The position numbers and the translations under genes were made by a program. A stretch of DNA of 64,000 nucleotides from Leeuwenhoekiella sp. (lineage in GTDB: Bacteria > Bacteroidota > Bacteroidia > Flavobacteriales > Flavobacteriaceae), in the NCBI GenBank assembly GCA_011050015.1, contig DRGP01000102.1:1-64000 (forward strand). The letters run 5' to 3'. The notes under the pieces are model-generated. The model saw only the letters and a list, made by a program, of their open reading frames with translations. It did no database searches and was not told where the DNA came from. Of this stretch, positions 54,348 to 62,784 are shown piece after piece; within the stretch, counting starts at the first letter, position 1, and each line of letters opens with the position of its first letter.

Positions 54348-57300
54348 ATGAACACTATAGGCAAAGCAGAACGTCCCTCTCAAGATCGTATTGTTCAGCT
54401 TTTTCAAAGCGAGTTGGGTTATCGGTATTTAGGCAACTGGCAGGACGAATTTCGTACCCAACCGGTAGAGGAAGACTTGCTTAGAAATTTCTTAAACAAG
54501 CAAGGTTATTCTGCTGCGCTTATAGACCGTGCTGTATCTAAGTTTTTAAAGTCTGTTACCAACATTGCTTCCGGTTTATATGATGCCAATAAGGAAGTTT
54601 ATAAACTCATACGCTATGGGGTTAATGTGCGGGAAGATTTAGGCGAAGCCAAAGAGTCTGTGTTGCTTATCGATTTTAAGAACCCCGAGAATAATGATTT
54701 CGCCATTGCAGAAGAAGTCAGTTTTAAAGGAAAGCACAACAAGCGACCGGATGTGGTTCTGTGTGTAAACGGTATTGCAATAGGTGTTTTAGAATTAAAA
54801 AGTTCACGGAAAGGTCTTGAAGAGGGCATACGTCAAAATCTGGATAATCAAAGCGATTATTTTATACCAAAATTCTTTACCACCATTCAGTTGGTATTGG
54901 CTGGTAACGATACCCAAGGCTTACGGTATGGTACGACCAGAACTTCAGAGCAGTATTATTTAAAATGGAAAGAAGCTTCTGATGCTTCGTATGAATATAT
55001 CATTGACAAGCACATCGTTCAGCTCTGTGAGAAGAAGCGTATGCTGGAGATCATTAAGGATTTCACCATATTTGACAAAGGCGTCAAGAAACTCTGTCGT
55101 CCCAATCAGTACTTTGGTATTAAGGCGGCCCAGCAACGCATACGAGATAAAGAGGGCGGTATTATTTGGCATACACAAGGTAGTGGTAAAAGTTTGACGA
55201 TGGTCTGGCTTACCAAGTGGATACGTCAAAATATTGATGATAGTCGGGTCTTGATCATTACAGATCGGGAAGAGTTAGATGACCAGATCGAGAAATTATT
55301 TATAGGGGTAGAAGAAAGCATCTACAGAACAAATTCCGGGAGGGATTTATTAAATGTACTTAACCACAAAACCCAAATGCTTATTTGCAGTTTGGTGCAT
55401 AAGTTTGGTAACCGTTCTGAGGAACCTGATTACGATAAATACATCAAAGAGCTCAAGGAAAGCCTGGGCTCAGATTTTAAAGCCAAAGGAAACCTGTATG
55501 TTTTTGTTGATGAATGCCACCGCACCCAAAACGGTAAATTGCACGAAGCGATGAAAGCCATTCTGCCTGAAGCTCTTTTTATTGGTTTTACAGGAACACC
55601 CTTGCTTAAAAAAGATAAGCAGAAGAGTATTGAAATTTTTGGACCATACATAGGAGAACCCTATAAGTTTGATGAGGCGGTAGAAGATGGGGTGGTACTT
55701 GACCTGTTATATGAAGCCAGAGATGTAGAGCAGTTTGTTACCGCACAGGATAAAATTGACGAGTGGTTTGATGCCAAGACTCAGGGTTTAACTGATGTCG
55801 CTAAAATAGAACTCAAGAGAAAGTGGGGTACCATGCAAAAAGTGCTTGGCTCTAAATCCAGGCTTGCAAAAATCGTAAATGATATCGTTCATGATTTTGA
55901 TACCAAACCACGCCTGTATACGGGCGAAGGTAATGCGATGCTGGTTTCCGGTAGTGTATATCAGGCTTGTAAATATTACGAACTCTTTCAGCAGGCAGGC
56001 TTTAAAGAATGCGCGATTATAACTTCCTATGAACCGCATCACGCAGATATAAAAGGGGAAGATTCAGGAGCATCCAATCCTACCGATAAGCTCTTGAAAT
56101 ATGAGGTGTACACAAAGATGCTCAAAGGAAAATCTACGGTGGTTTTTGAAAACGAAGCCAAGCAACAGTTCATCAATGAGCCCAGTAGAATGAAACTCCT
56201 TATCGTAGTTGATAAATTACTCACAGGCTTTGACGCACCCTCAGCAACCTATCTGTATATTGATAAAAGTATGCAGGATCACGGGCTTTTTCAGGCAATT
56301 TGCAGAGTCAACAGGATAGATACAGATGATAAAGAATACGGGTATATCATTGACTACAAAGATTTGTTTAAAAGCTTAGAGCGTTCTATTCAGGACTACA
56401 CTTCAGAGGTTTTTGATAATTATGATCAGGAGGATGTACAAGGGCTTCTTAAAGATAGACTTCAGGAGTCCAGAAACAGATTGGATACTGCTCTGGAAGC
56501 GGTGAGAGCGTTATGTGAGCCGGTACACCCTAAAGATGAGCCTAATTATATTCGATTCTTCTGTGGCAATACAGAAAATCCTGATGATATAAAGCAGACT
56601 GAGGAAAAGCGGGTTGCATTATATAAAGCTGTTGTTTCAGTCATACGCTCATATGCTAATGTGGCGAATGAAATGGGAGCGCTGGGGTATTCTAATACAG
56701 AAGCTGAAAAAATCAAAGAAGAAGTTAAGTTTTATTCCGATTTGCGGGATACCATCAAACAGGCCAGTGGTGATCACGTCGATCTAAAGCGTTTTGAGTC
56801 TGGTATGCGCCAATTGATGGATCGCTATATCGATGCGATGTCGAGTAAAAAAATATCAGACTTTGAAAATAAATCTATTGTCGAGTTGATCGTAAACCTG
56901 GCCAATGAACCGGAAGCCGAGTACAAGACTAAGCGGCAAGAAGCTGTTGCGGAAACTATTGAGAATAACGTGAGAAAAGTTATCATTGAAGAAACTCATG
57001 CCAACCCGAAGTATTATGAAAAAATGTCAAGGCTTCTTGATGAGATCATAGCGCAACGAAAAACAGAGGCACTTTCCTATCAGGAATACTTAAGAAGAAT
57101 TATAGAATTAGCTGAGTTAGTGACAGCTCCTCAAAAAACAAATGAATATCCACAGTCTTTAGATTCGCCGGCCAAGCGGGCTTTATACGATAATCTGGAG
57201 GCAAACGAAATTTTAGCTTTGGCTTTAGATAATATTATTAAAGCTAACAAACTAGACGGTTGGCGTGATGCAGGTATTAAGGAAAGAAAGTTGAGAATAG

Positions 57301-57377
57301 CGGTTCAAAACATCTTAAAAGATGATGAGAAAACAGATGTATTAATGGATATTATCAAAGCGCAACGTGACTACTAG
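54348..57377 (+). CDS. hsdR: Type I restriction endonuclease subunit HsdR
   Basis: The 1009-residue protein has an N-terminal RecB-like nuclease (RPDVVLCVNGIAIGVLELKSSR, with the ELK motif). The superfamily 2 motor has Walker A WHTQGSGKSLTMVWL (about 269-283), DECHRTQ (about 388) and GFTGTPL, with motif VI-type QAICRVNR. The C-terminal helical region binds HsdM. Length and order are normal for HsdR. It starts 40 bp after mcrC and overlaps the next gene by 11 bp. Confidence 0.95.
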   Translation: MNTIGKAERPSQDRIVQLFQSELGYRYLGNWQDEFRTQPVEEDLLRNFLNKQGYSAALIDRAVSKFLKSVTNIASGLYDANKEVYKLIRYGVNVREDLGEAKESVLLIDFKNPENNDFAIAEEVSFKGKHNKRPDVVLCVNGIAIGVLELKSSRKGLEEGIRQNLDNQSDYFIPKFFTTIQLVLAGNDTQGLRYGTTRTSEQYYLKWKEASDASYEYIIDKHIVQLCEKKRMLEIIKDFTIFDKGVKKLCRPNQYFGIKAAQQRIRDKEGGIIWHTQGSGKSLTMVWLTKWIRQNIDDSRVLIITDREELDDQIEKLFIGVEESIYRTNSGRDLLNVLNHKTQMLICSLVHKFGNRSEEPDYDKYIKELKESLGSDFKAKGNLYVFVDECHRTQNGKLHEAMKAILPEALFIGFTGTPLLKKDKQKSIEIFGPYIGEPYKFDEAVEDGVVLDLLYEARDVEQFVTAQDKIDEWFDAKTQGLTDVAKIELKRKWGTMQKVLGSKSRLAKIVNDIVHDFDTKPRLYTGEGNAMLVSGSVYQACKYYELFQQAGFKECAIITSYEPHHADIKGEDSGASNPTDKLLKYEVYTKMLKGKSTVVFENEAKQQFINEPSRMKLLIVVDKLLTGFDAPSATYLYIDKSMQDHGLFQAICRVNRIDTDDKEYGYIIDYKDLFKSLERSIQDYTSEVFDNYDQEDVQGLLKDRLQESRNRLDTALEAVRALCEPVHPKDEPNYIRFFCGNTENPDDIKQTEEKRVALYKAVVSVIRSYANVANEMGALGYSNTEAEKIKEEVKFYSDLRDTIKQASGDHVDLKRFESGMRQLMDRYIDAMSSKKISDFENKSIVELIVNLANEPEAEYKTKRQEAVAETIENNVRKVIIEETHANPKYYEKMSRLLDEIIAQRKTEALSYQEYLRRIIELAELVTAPQKTNEYPQSLDSPAKRALYDNLEANEILALALDNIIKANKLDGWRDAGIKERKLRIAVQNILKDDEKTDVLMDIIKAQRDY

Positions 57378-58095
57378 TAAAGATAAATTAGCCATAGCAA
57401 ATATTGAAATTGATATTATAAGAAAGGATATCAAAAATATGCATCTGGCCGTATATCCACCTACCGGAAGAATACGCTTATCTGCACCCGTTAAAACCGA
57501 TGATGAAGTACTACGCCTTTTTGCGATTTCTAAATTAGGCTGGATAAAAAGGCACGTTGAGAACTTTAAAAGTCAGCCCAGAGAATCTGAACGCGAGTTT
57601 GTAGATGGTGAAAGCCATTATGTGAAAGGCAAACGTTATTTATTAAAAGTAGTACCACAAACAGGATCACCAAATGTCAGTATTAAGGGAACTAAGGAGT
57701 TACTTCTAGAAGTGAAACCAGATGCCAGTAGAGCTGAAAAATCAAAAATACTCAAGGAGTGGTATCGTAAAAACCTCAAAGCTGAAATACCCGAACTTCT
57801 GACCATGTGGGAAAAACGTATCGGTGTAAAATCCAATGATTGGGGAGTTAAACAAATGCGAACCAAGTGGGGCACCTGTAATATCCAAGAAAAACGGATC
57901 TGGCTCAATCTAGAACTTGCAAAAAAACCAACTATCTGCTTAGAATATATTATAGTCCATGAACTCACCCACCTTCTTGAGCGTAACCATAATGAGCGTT
58001 TTATTCAATATATGGACATATTTATGCCCAAATGGAGGCTTCATCGTGATGAGCTAAATAGTCTTCCCGTTGCTCACAATGATTGGGTTTATTAA
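57367..58095 (+). CDS. YgjP-type metal-dependent hydrolase (M48/SprT-like, DUF45)
   Basis: The 242-residue protein has the YgjP-like pattern (MHLAVYPPTGRIRLSAPVKTDDEVLRLFAISKLGWIKRH), the conserved RTKWGTC segment, and the zinc motif HELTHLLERNHNERF (HExxH with a third His). The GTG start at 57367 overlaps the end of hsdR by 11 bp, indicating translational coupling. Proteins of this family are often found at the end of type I restriction operons. Its role there is unknown. Confidence 0.88.
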   Translation: MTTSKDKLAIANIEIDIIRKDIKNMHLAVYPPTGRIRLSAPVKTDDEVLRLFAISKLGWIKRHVENFKSQPRESEREFVDGESHYVKGKRYLLKVVPQTGSPNVSIKGTKELLLEVKPDASRAEKSKILKEWYRKNLKAEIPELLTMWEKRIGVKSNDWGVKQMRTKWGTCNIQEKRIWLNLELAKKPTICLEYIIVHELTHLLERNHNERFIQYMDIFMPKWRLHRDELNSLPVAHNDWVY

Positions 58096-58127
58096 AATCA
58101 TATTGACCTTAAATAATAATTTAAAAA

Positions 58128-58262
58128 ATGACAAAAAGAAGCAATCATCAGGCAGATATTAAAAACCCGAATAAAGGAACAGCCGGTACTAATAAAACTC
58201 ATGATAAGAATCAGGTTAACAGGGGTAAACAACTAAACCCAAATCAAAAAAATAAAAAGTAA
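58128..58262 (+). CDS. Small basic protein, 44 residues
   Basis: A short ORF below the track cut-off (MTKRSNHQADIKNPNKGTAG, 44 codons and stop), very rich in Asn and Lys. It lies 32 bp after the hydrolase gene on the same strand. It ends just 3 bp before the truncated end of the integrase gene, so the recombination junction is right here. It resembles small Asn/Gly-rich proteins common in Bacteroidota, by memory only. Confidence 0.5.
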   Translation: MTKRSNHQADIKNPNKGTAGTNKTHDKNQVNRGKQLNPNQKNKK

Positions 58263-58265
58263 TAT

Positions 58266-59201
58266 TTATGGATGATTTGCATATTTTTGCAGTATGAGTT
58301 CAGCGGTATGGAGCAACGGAATCTTCACCTTTGTATTTGTTTTTTGCCGGTGCGTGACAATCCATTTTTTACTTTCATCCCTCCAGATATTCTTAGGGGT
58401 GAGGTTTTCTATGTCCACAAAACTGATCCCAGTATAGCAGCTAAAAAGAAAAACGTCACGAACCCGTTCCAGCCGCTCAATTCTAAACCTATGGGTTGCT
58501 AAATTTGAAAGTTCGTTATCCGAAAGAAATTCCCTTTCCTTCTTGCTGAAGGTGGTTTTCCATCGTCTAAATGGATCGTTCTCTACCCATTCCATATGAT
58601 AGGCCAAGGTCACCATTTTGCGTAACCGCTGAATGTGTTTCATTACTGTATTGTGGCTCATGGCTTTGGGGTGTCCTTTGGGATAATAGCCGCTAAGGTA
58701 ACTTTCAAAATCGCAGAGAAATTTATAGTTGAGTTTGGAAAGTAGTATATCTTTTATCTTCATAGACATCAGAAACCGGTTAATATAATTCTCGGTTACC
58801 CCAAAGTTTTTGATCGTGCCTTTGGTGAGTGTATTCTGAATTTTTTCTTTGTGGTATTTTAATAATTCCTGAAGTGTGGCTGTGGACTGATTTTCTTGAA
58901 GAAAATGACTTTTTATTAGATCACTGGTAAGCACTTCCCCCCTGCCCTTCAATTCCTGGTAGCTTTGAAAGAGTTGTGACTTCGCCAGTTCAAAATATTG
59001 GTTGATCTCCTTTGCATCTTTTGAATTTCCAAAAACCTTTTTGTTTTTAGAATCCCAAAGTTTAATTGAAACCTTTCGTTTGAGGCTAATGCTTAACCGT
59101 TTTTGATCCACGGTCACACGTGCATAAATTAAACCTTCGCCATTGATGGCTTTCTTCTGGTCCATCCAGAATTGAATGGAAAATGTCTTTGAAGTACGCA
59201 T
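58266..59201 (-). pseudogene. Truncated tyrosine recombinase (integrase) of the island
   Basis: The 311-residue product has the arm-binding N-terminus of Bacteroidota integrases (INGEGLIYARVTVDQKRLSISLKRKVS), a SAM-like core-binding domain (NTVMKHIQRLRKMVTLAYHMEWVENDPF) and the start of the catalytic domain (FLFSCYTGISFVDIENLTPKNI; HRQKTNTKVKIPLL). It stops at KYANHP. The HxxR box, the later His and the nucleophilic Tyr are all missing, about 90-100 residues short of the family. The downstream DNA belongs to another gene, so the 3' end was deleted or replaced. It is probably inactive. Confidence 0.85.
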
Positions 59202-59281
59202 AATTGTCGTCTTTAATTAGTGAATTTTTTAGACGATTGTCAAACCAACGTAAACCCACGGTAAGCCTAAGTATTTTCAAA

Positions 59282-59333
59282 ATGGTAGCTCAGCTACCAT
59301 TATGCCTTTTAGCTACCAAATAGCTACCATTTA
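59282..59333. repeat. AGCTACC repeat cluster at the right island end
   Basis: The sequence holds an inverted pair GGTAGCT-CAGCTACC followed by two direct AGCTACC units (at 59311 and about 59322). The same heptamer occurs at the left end (32688-32695). They lie between the integrase promoter region and the right attachment site. Integrase arm sites are a natural explanation, but it is inference. Confidence 0.5.
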
Positions 59334-59377
59334 ATATCATATCATTTCAAATTAAACGAACCCCTAAAAACCAGAAA

Positions 59378-59405
59378 ACCACGCAATTCTTGAGAATTGC
59401 GTGGT
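59378..59405 (-). terminator. Terminator of the tRNA-Arg gene (island-borne copy)
   Basis: ACCACGCAATTC-ttga-GAATTGCGTGGT, a perfect 12-bp stem 27 bp beyond the tRNA 3' end, followed on the minus strand by T-rich sequence. It differs from the left copy by paired substitutions that keep the stem. Confidence 0.8.
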
Positions 59406-59431
59406 TATTGTGCCGTTTTAAAGGGCTTTTA

Positions 59432-59457
59432 GTGACCTTGCCAGGATTCAAACCTGG
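59432..59457. other. Right attachment site (attR) within tRNA-Arg
   Basis: Identical to 32605-32630. It covers the T arm and the 3' acceptor strand, so integration regenerated an intact tRNA at this end. Confidence 0.88.
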
Positions 59458-59506
59458 AACCTCCTGAGCCGTAATCAGGTGCGCTATTCAGTTGCGCCAC
59501 AAGGCC
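59433..59506 (-). tRNA. tRNA-Arg (anticodon ACG)
   Basis: The minus-strand 74-nt sequence folds into a normal cloverleaf. The acceptor is GGCCTTG/CAAGGTC (one G-U), the D arm GCGC/GCGC, and the anticodon stem CCTGA/TCAGG with loop TTACGGC. The T arm is CCAGG/CCTGG with loop TTTGAAT, and the discriminator base is A. CCA is not encoded. It is the integration target of the island. Confidence 0.95.
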
Positions 59507-59611
59507 TTTTTTAATCCGCAAAAGCAGATATTTCAAGCTAAAAGTAAAGATTATTACTTTTAGCGGGTGCAAATATAAGGGTTATTTGCTTTTGACACAA
59601 ACTCTTTTATA

Positions 59612-59642
59612 AAAAAACCGACTAAATAGTAGTCAGTTTTTT
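59612..59642 (-). terminator. Terminator after the HEIGH metallopeptidase gene
   Basis: AAAAAACCGACTA and TAGTCAGTTTTTT form a 13-bp stem with one mismatch and T-tracts on both sides, about 20 bp past the stop of the minus-strand gene. It separates that gene from the tRNA. Confidence 0.7.
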
Positions 59643-59663
59643 ATAAGCATCATCCCCCAAATA

Positions 59664-60527
59664 CTAATACATTGCGTTCAAGGCGATTATGTCATTATCA
59701 CCAAATTCTCCATCTTCACTGGCGCTAAAACAAGATAACATTATAGATGTAGGGTCGTAACCTGATGGCGTTCCGTTTATTAAAATGGCGTCACCCCCTT
59801 CATTAACGTTCTGGCCACAACTTTGTCTGCTAAAATAATCGGTGTGACGAAAACCTACAGAATGTCCTATCTCATGGGTGAGGACGTGTTCTATAACATT
59901 GGTGTCATAATTTTCTATATTATAGATCTGCACAAATTTGTTTGGTGCGCCATTGCTGGGAAAACCAGCGCTTCCTCCAGCGCCATCACTGTTGTTTACC
60001 GAATTGTTATAAACAACCATATCCTTATTGCCATAATTAGTTCCAAAAGTCAGTGTAAATCTAATAGAAATAGTATTCAATCTGTTATAGTTATCTATTG
60101 CCCACTGTAATGCGGTGCGTTCTTTGCTGGTCAAGGCTTGACTTCCTCCTGTAAAACCAATAATTGAGATGTTTCTGCCTTGGTTTACCAAATTAGAAGT
60201 TCGGTATTGTTTGGAGCTGCTTTCTTCTCCTTTAACCTTTTTATCAAGAGCATCCATTGCCGTTAGTTGTTCTTTGGTAAGCACCATATCATTTTCAACA
60301 AAAAGCCGTTTTTCCGAACTCCCGTCGGGGTAATAAAAGTCTCCCCATTCCACATAATTGGGATTCATACCCAGATTATTGATTTGAGTTAAGGTCTCTT
60401 GGGATACTTTTTGTTTTTCGGTTACAGTTTCTTTTTGATCTAATGAATCATTTTCCGTTGAGCAAGAACTCAAAAGTAACAAACTGGCACATACCGTAGC
60501 GCACCCTTTAAATGCATTCAGTTTCAT
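59664..60527 (-). CDS. Lipoprotein zinc metallopeptidase of the HEIGH (M57-like) type
   Basis: The 287-residue protein has a type II signal peptide (LLLLSSC, Cys22) and a propeptide-like region. A metzincin-type active site reads HEIGHSVGFRH (HExxHxxGxxH, about residues 216-226), preceded by ERTALQWAIDNYNRLNTISIRFTLTFG. It matches the dual-action HEIGH metallopeptidases common in Bacteroidota. It is probably anchored in the outer membrane or periplasm. It is an isolated unit flanked by terminators. Confidence 0.88.
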   Translation of the reverse strand: MKLNAFKGCATVCASLLLLSSCSTENDSLDQKETVTEKQKVSQETLTQINNLGMNPNYVEWGDFYYPDGSSEKRLFVENDMVLTKEQLTAMDALDKKVKGEESSSKQYRTSNLVNQGRNISIIGFTGGSQALTSKERTALQWAIDNYNRLNTISIRFTLTFGTNYGNKDMVVYNNSVNNSDGAGGSAGFPSNGAPNKFVQIYNIENYDTNVIEHVLTHEIGHSVGFRHTDYFSRQSCGQNVNEGGDAILINGTPSGYDPTSIMLSCFSASEDGEFGDNDIIALNAMY

Positions 60528-60702
60528 AGAATTGAAATTTAGTTAGTGTAAGATTTATTTCAATATAATAATTAATATGTAAGAATAAAGGATGAAAGAC
60601 ATGTTATTTACGATATAATTCAATATCTGAGATCATATTGATAATTAACAAAAGTTTCCAAAACTTAACGCACTAGTCTATAAACATTTATGTCTTCCAA
60701 AA

Positions 60703-60729
60703 AAAAAGTTCCTTTAAAAGGAACTTTTT
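60703..60729 (-). terminator. Terminator downstream of clpS
   Basis: AAAAAGTTCCTTT and AAAAGGAACTTTTT form a near-perfect hairpin with T-tracts on both strands, 21 bp past the clpS stop on the minus strand. Confidence 0.78.
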
Positions 60730-60749
60730 AAATATCTATTTAATAAGTT

Positions 60750-61025
60750 TTAAATAATCTCAGCGCTCAGCCCCGCTTCTAATAATTTTGAACAGCGCGG
60801 TTCGAGTTCTTTATAATCGCCGGTCTTTACCGTACACTTCCCTTTATAATGTACTATCAATGAACATTGCTCTGCCTGAACGGGGGTATGATCACAAGCA
60901 AGAATCAGGTTTTCTATCACATGATCAAATGTATTCACCTCATCATTATAAAGTACAATCTCATTGTTACTCTGTTCCTTTTCTAAAACATCTACTTCTT
61001 CCTGAATTTTTTCTTTGGTGCTCAT
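60750..61025 (-). CDS. clpS: ATP-dependent Clp protease adaptor ClpS
   Basis: The protein of about 91 residues has the ClpS core LYNDEVNTFDHVIENLILACDHTPVQAEQCSLIVHYKGKCTVKTG, including the Asp-Glu-Val/Asn N-degron pocket region and the conserved HYKG turn. I start it at MSTKEKIQ (61025); the track's start is seven residues earlier. It delivers N-end-rule substrates to ClpAP. It follows prmA by about 25 bp on the same strand. Confidence 0.93.
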   Translation of the reverse strand: MSTKEKIQEEVDVLEKEQSNNEIVLYNDEVNTFDHVIENLILACDHTPVQAEQCSLIVHYKGKCTVKTGDYKELEPRCSKLLEAGLSAEII

Positions 61026-61050
61026 TGCCTTAAATTTTAGTATCAATCAA

Positions 61051-61887
61051 CTAATTTTTTACAAATTTACATGCTACCCAGTTATTTTTTTCAAAATTCA
61101 TGATAAAATTAATACCTTGAGGATTACACACTTCGGTAATAGCTGGGATATCTTCTGTATAGAATCCGCTTAGGAGTAGAATACCTTTTTCGTTAAGGCA
61201 GTTAGCATAAGTGGGTATATCTTCTATAAGTATATTCCTGTTTATATTTGCCATGATCACATCATAACTTGTATTTCCCAATAGGGTGGCATCCCCATGT
61301 TGAATGGTGACGTTATTTATGCCATTGCGATCTACATTTTCTAGTGAATTCTCGTAACACCAGCGGTCATGATCTATGGCATCTACAGTTTTTGCGCCAC
61401 GTTTTGCGGCCAGAATAGCTAAAATACCAGTACCACATCCCATATCCAGTACTTTTTTATTTTCAAAATCGAGACGAAGCGCATGCTTAATCATTAAATG
61501 GGTGGTAGCATGATGCCCAGTACCAAAAGACATTTTTGGTTCTATCACAATATCATATTCCGCATCACTTTTCGGGTGAAATGGAGCCCTTACGGCGCAC
61601 TTTCCATCCACTTCAATAGGTTCAAAATTACGTTCCCATTCTGCATTCCAGTTTACGGGATCTATTTTTGACTTGATGTGGGTTATGGTAAATTCAGGAT
61701 GCTGAAGTATTTGTATTTCATCCAGCAAATCAGCCCTGTCATTAGTCTCTAAGATATAGGCTTGCAAACCATGATCAGTTTCAGCAAAGCTTTCAAAATC
61801 CAGCTCGCCGAGTTCCGCGATCAAAATATCAACCCCTGGTTGCAACGGTCTTACTTTAAACAAATATTCTATATAGGTATTTGCCAT
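61051..61887 (-). CDS. prmA: Ribosomal protein L11 methyltransferase
   Basis: The 278-residue protein has the PrmA N-terminal domain and the SAM-binding core (PKMSFGTGHHATTHLMIKHAL; VLDMGCGTGILAILAAKRGAK; DVIMANINRNILIEDIP). It trimethylates ribosomal protein L11 in the cytoplasm. It lies between tpiA and clpS, an order often seen in Flavobacteriaceae. Confidence 0.95.
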   Translation of the reverse strand: MANTYIEYLFKVRPLQPGVDILIAELGELDFESFAETDHGLQAYILETNDRADLLDEIQILQHPEFTITHIKSKIDPVNWNAEWERNFEPIEVDGKCAVRAPFHPKSDAEYDIVIEPKMSFGTGHHATTHLMIKHALRLDFENKKVLDMGCGTGILAILAAKRGAKTVDAIDHDRWCYENSLENVDRNGINNVTIQHGDATLLGNTSYDVIMANINRNILIEDIPTYANCLNEKGILLLSGFYTEDIPAITEVCNPQGINFIMNFEKNNWVACKFVKN

Positions 61888-61921
61888 TAAAAAACGTTAT
61901 GATTTCTAAAATGTACTGCTT

Positions 61922-62671
61922 TTAAAATGCATTTACGATAGCCATAAAATCTTCGGCTTTTAGGGACGCACCGCCTATAAGGCCACCATCTACATCTTCT
62001 TTGGAAAAAATTTCATTGGCATTAGCTGGTTTTACACTGCCTCCATATAAAATACTCAAGTTGTCTGCAACCTCTGCACCATATTCATGTTTCACTTCTT
62101 TTCGTACAAAAGAATGCATGTCCTGTGCTTGATCTGGTGTCGCGGTCTCCCCGGTGCCAATGGCCCATACCGGCTCATAGGCGAGCACGATATGCTTCCA
62201 CGCTTCTGCGTCGAGATGATACAGGGTGTTAGCGATCTGTTTTCCCACGACTTCGTGATGTTCCCCGTAATTACGGTCTTTAAGTTCTTCACCAAAGCAG
62301 TAGATGATACGCATATCATTTTTTAGGGCCATGTTCACCTTTTCGGTAAGTAGGTTTTCATCTTCGCCAAAAATAGCCCTACGCTCGCTATGTCCTAAAA
62401 TAACTGTATTTACACCAATACTTTTAAGCATTCCAGCAGAGATTTCGCCGGTAAAAGCGCCTTTTTCAGACTCGTGCATGTTCTGTGCCGCAAGGCTAAT
62501 ATTTGTATTCTTCAACGCTTCAAAGGCACTGAACAAATTCGTAAACGGAGGCGCAATAACCACCTCTGCGTCAGACGTTTTATTTATTTTTTTTAATCCC
62601 GAAATAAGGTCTTGCGTTTCATCAAGTCCAAAATTCATCTTCCAGTTACCGGCAACGATCTTTTTTCTCAT
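61922..62671 (-). CDS. tpiA: Triosephosphate isomerase
   Basis: The 249-residue protein has the full TIM signature: GNWKMN at the N-terminus, VILGHSERR (catalytic His), AYEPVWAIGTG (catalytic Glu) and ILYGGSVKPAN with GGLIGGASL. It interconverts dihydroxyacetone phosphate and glyceraldehyde 3-phosphate in glycolysis and gluconeogenesis. Length is normal. prmA follows after 34 bp. Confidence 0.97.
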   Translation of the reverse strand: MRKKIVAGNWKMNFGLDETQDLISGLKKINKTSDAEVVIAPPFTNLFSAFEALKNTNISLAAQNMHESEKGAFTGEISAGMLKSIGVNTVILGHSERRAIFGEDENLLTEKVNMALKNDMRIIYCFGEELKDRNYGEHHEVVGKQIANTLYHLDAEAWKHIVLAYEPVWAIGTGETATPDQAQDMHSFVRKEVKHEYGAEVADNLSILYGGSVKPANANEIFSKEDVDGGLIGGASLKAEDFMAIVNAF

Positions 62672-62784
62672 GGTGTATAGTTGAATAGTTTTTAGTTGGT
62701 ATTTTTTAGTTTATTAAATGTTTGTCGGGATTTTTCAATCGGAAATAAGTCATAAAAATAGGACAGAGACAGCTATTCTACAAA

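Larger units (their letters stand above)
32605..59457. mobile_element. tRNA-Arg-integrated genomic island (~26.9 kb) carrying defence genes
   Basis: The boundaries are a 26-bp direct repeat of the tRNA-Arg 3' end, GTGACCTTGCCAGGATTCAA (first 20 bases), at 32605-32630 and 59432-59457. The intact tRNA is on the right, with the tyrosine recombinase gene directly inside that end, the usual arrangement for a tRNA-targeting integrative element. Matching terminators extend the homology on both sides. The cargo is an Hsp70/kinase-AAA operon plus a restriction block. No conjugation, relaxase or phage structural genes were seen, and the integrase is truncated, so the element is a non-conjugative, probably fixed island. 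Confidence 0.85.

Noticed and set aside
47516-58095. BREX, DISARM or Druantia system
   Set aside because: None of the hallmark genes (pglZ, brxC, drmA/B, druE) is visible; the motifs fit plain type I restriction-modification plus McrBC.
32605-59457. Prophage or conjugative element
   Set aside because: No capsid, tail, terminase, relaxase or type IV secretion genes could be found between the attachment repeats.
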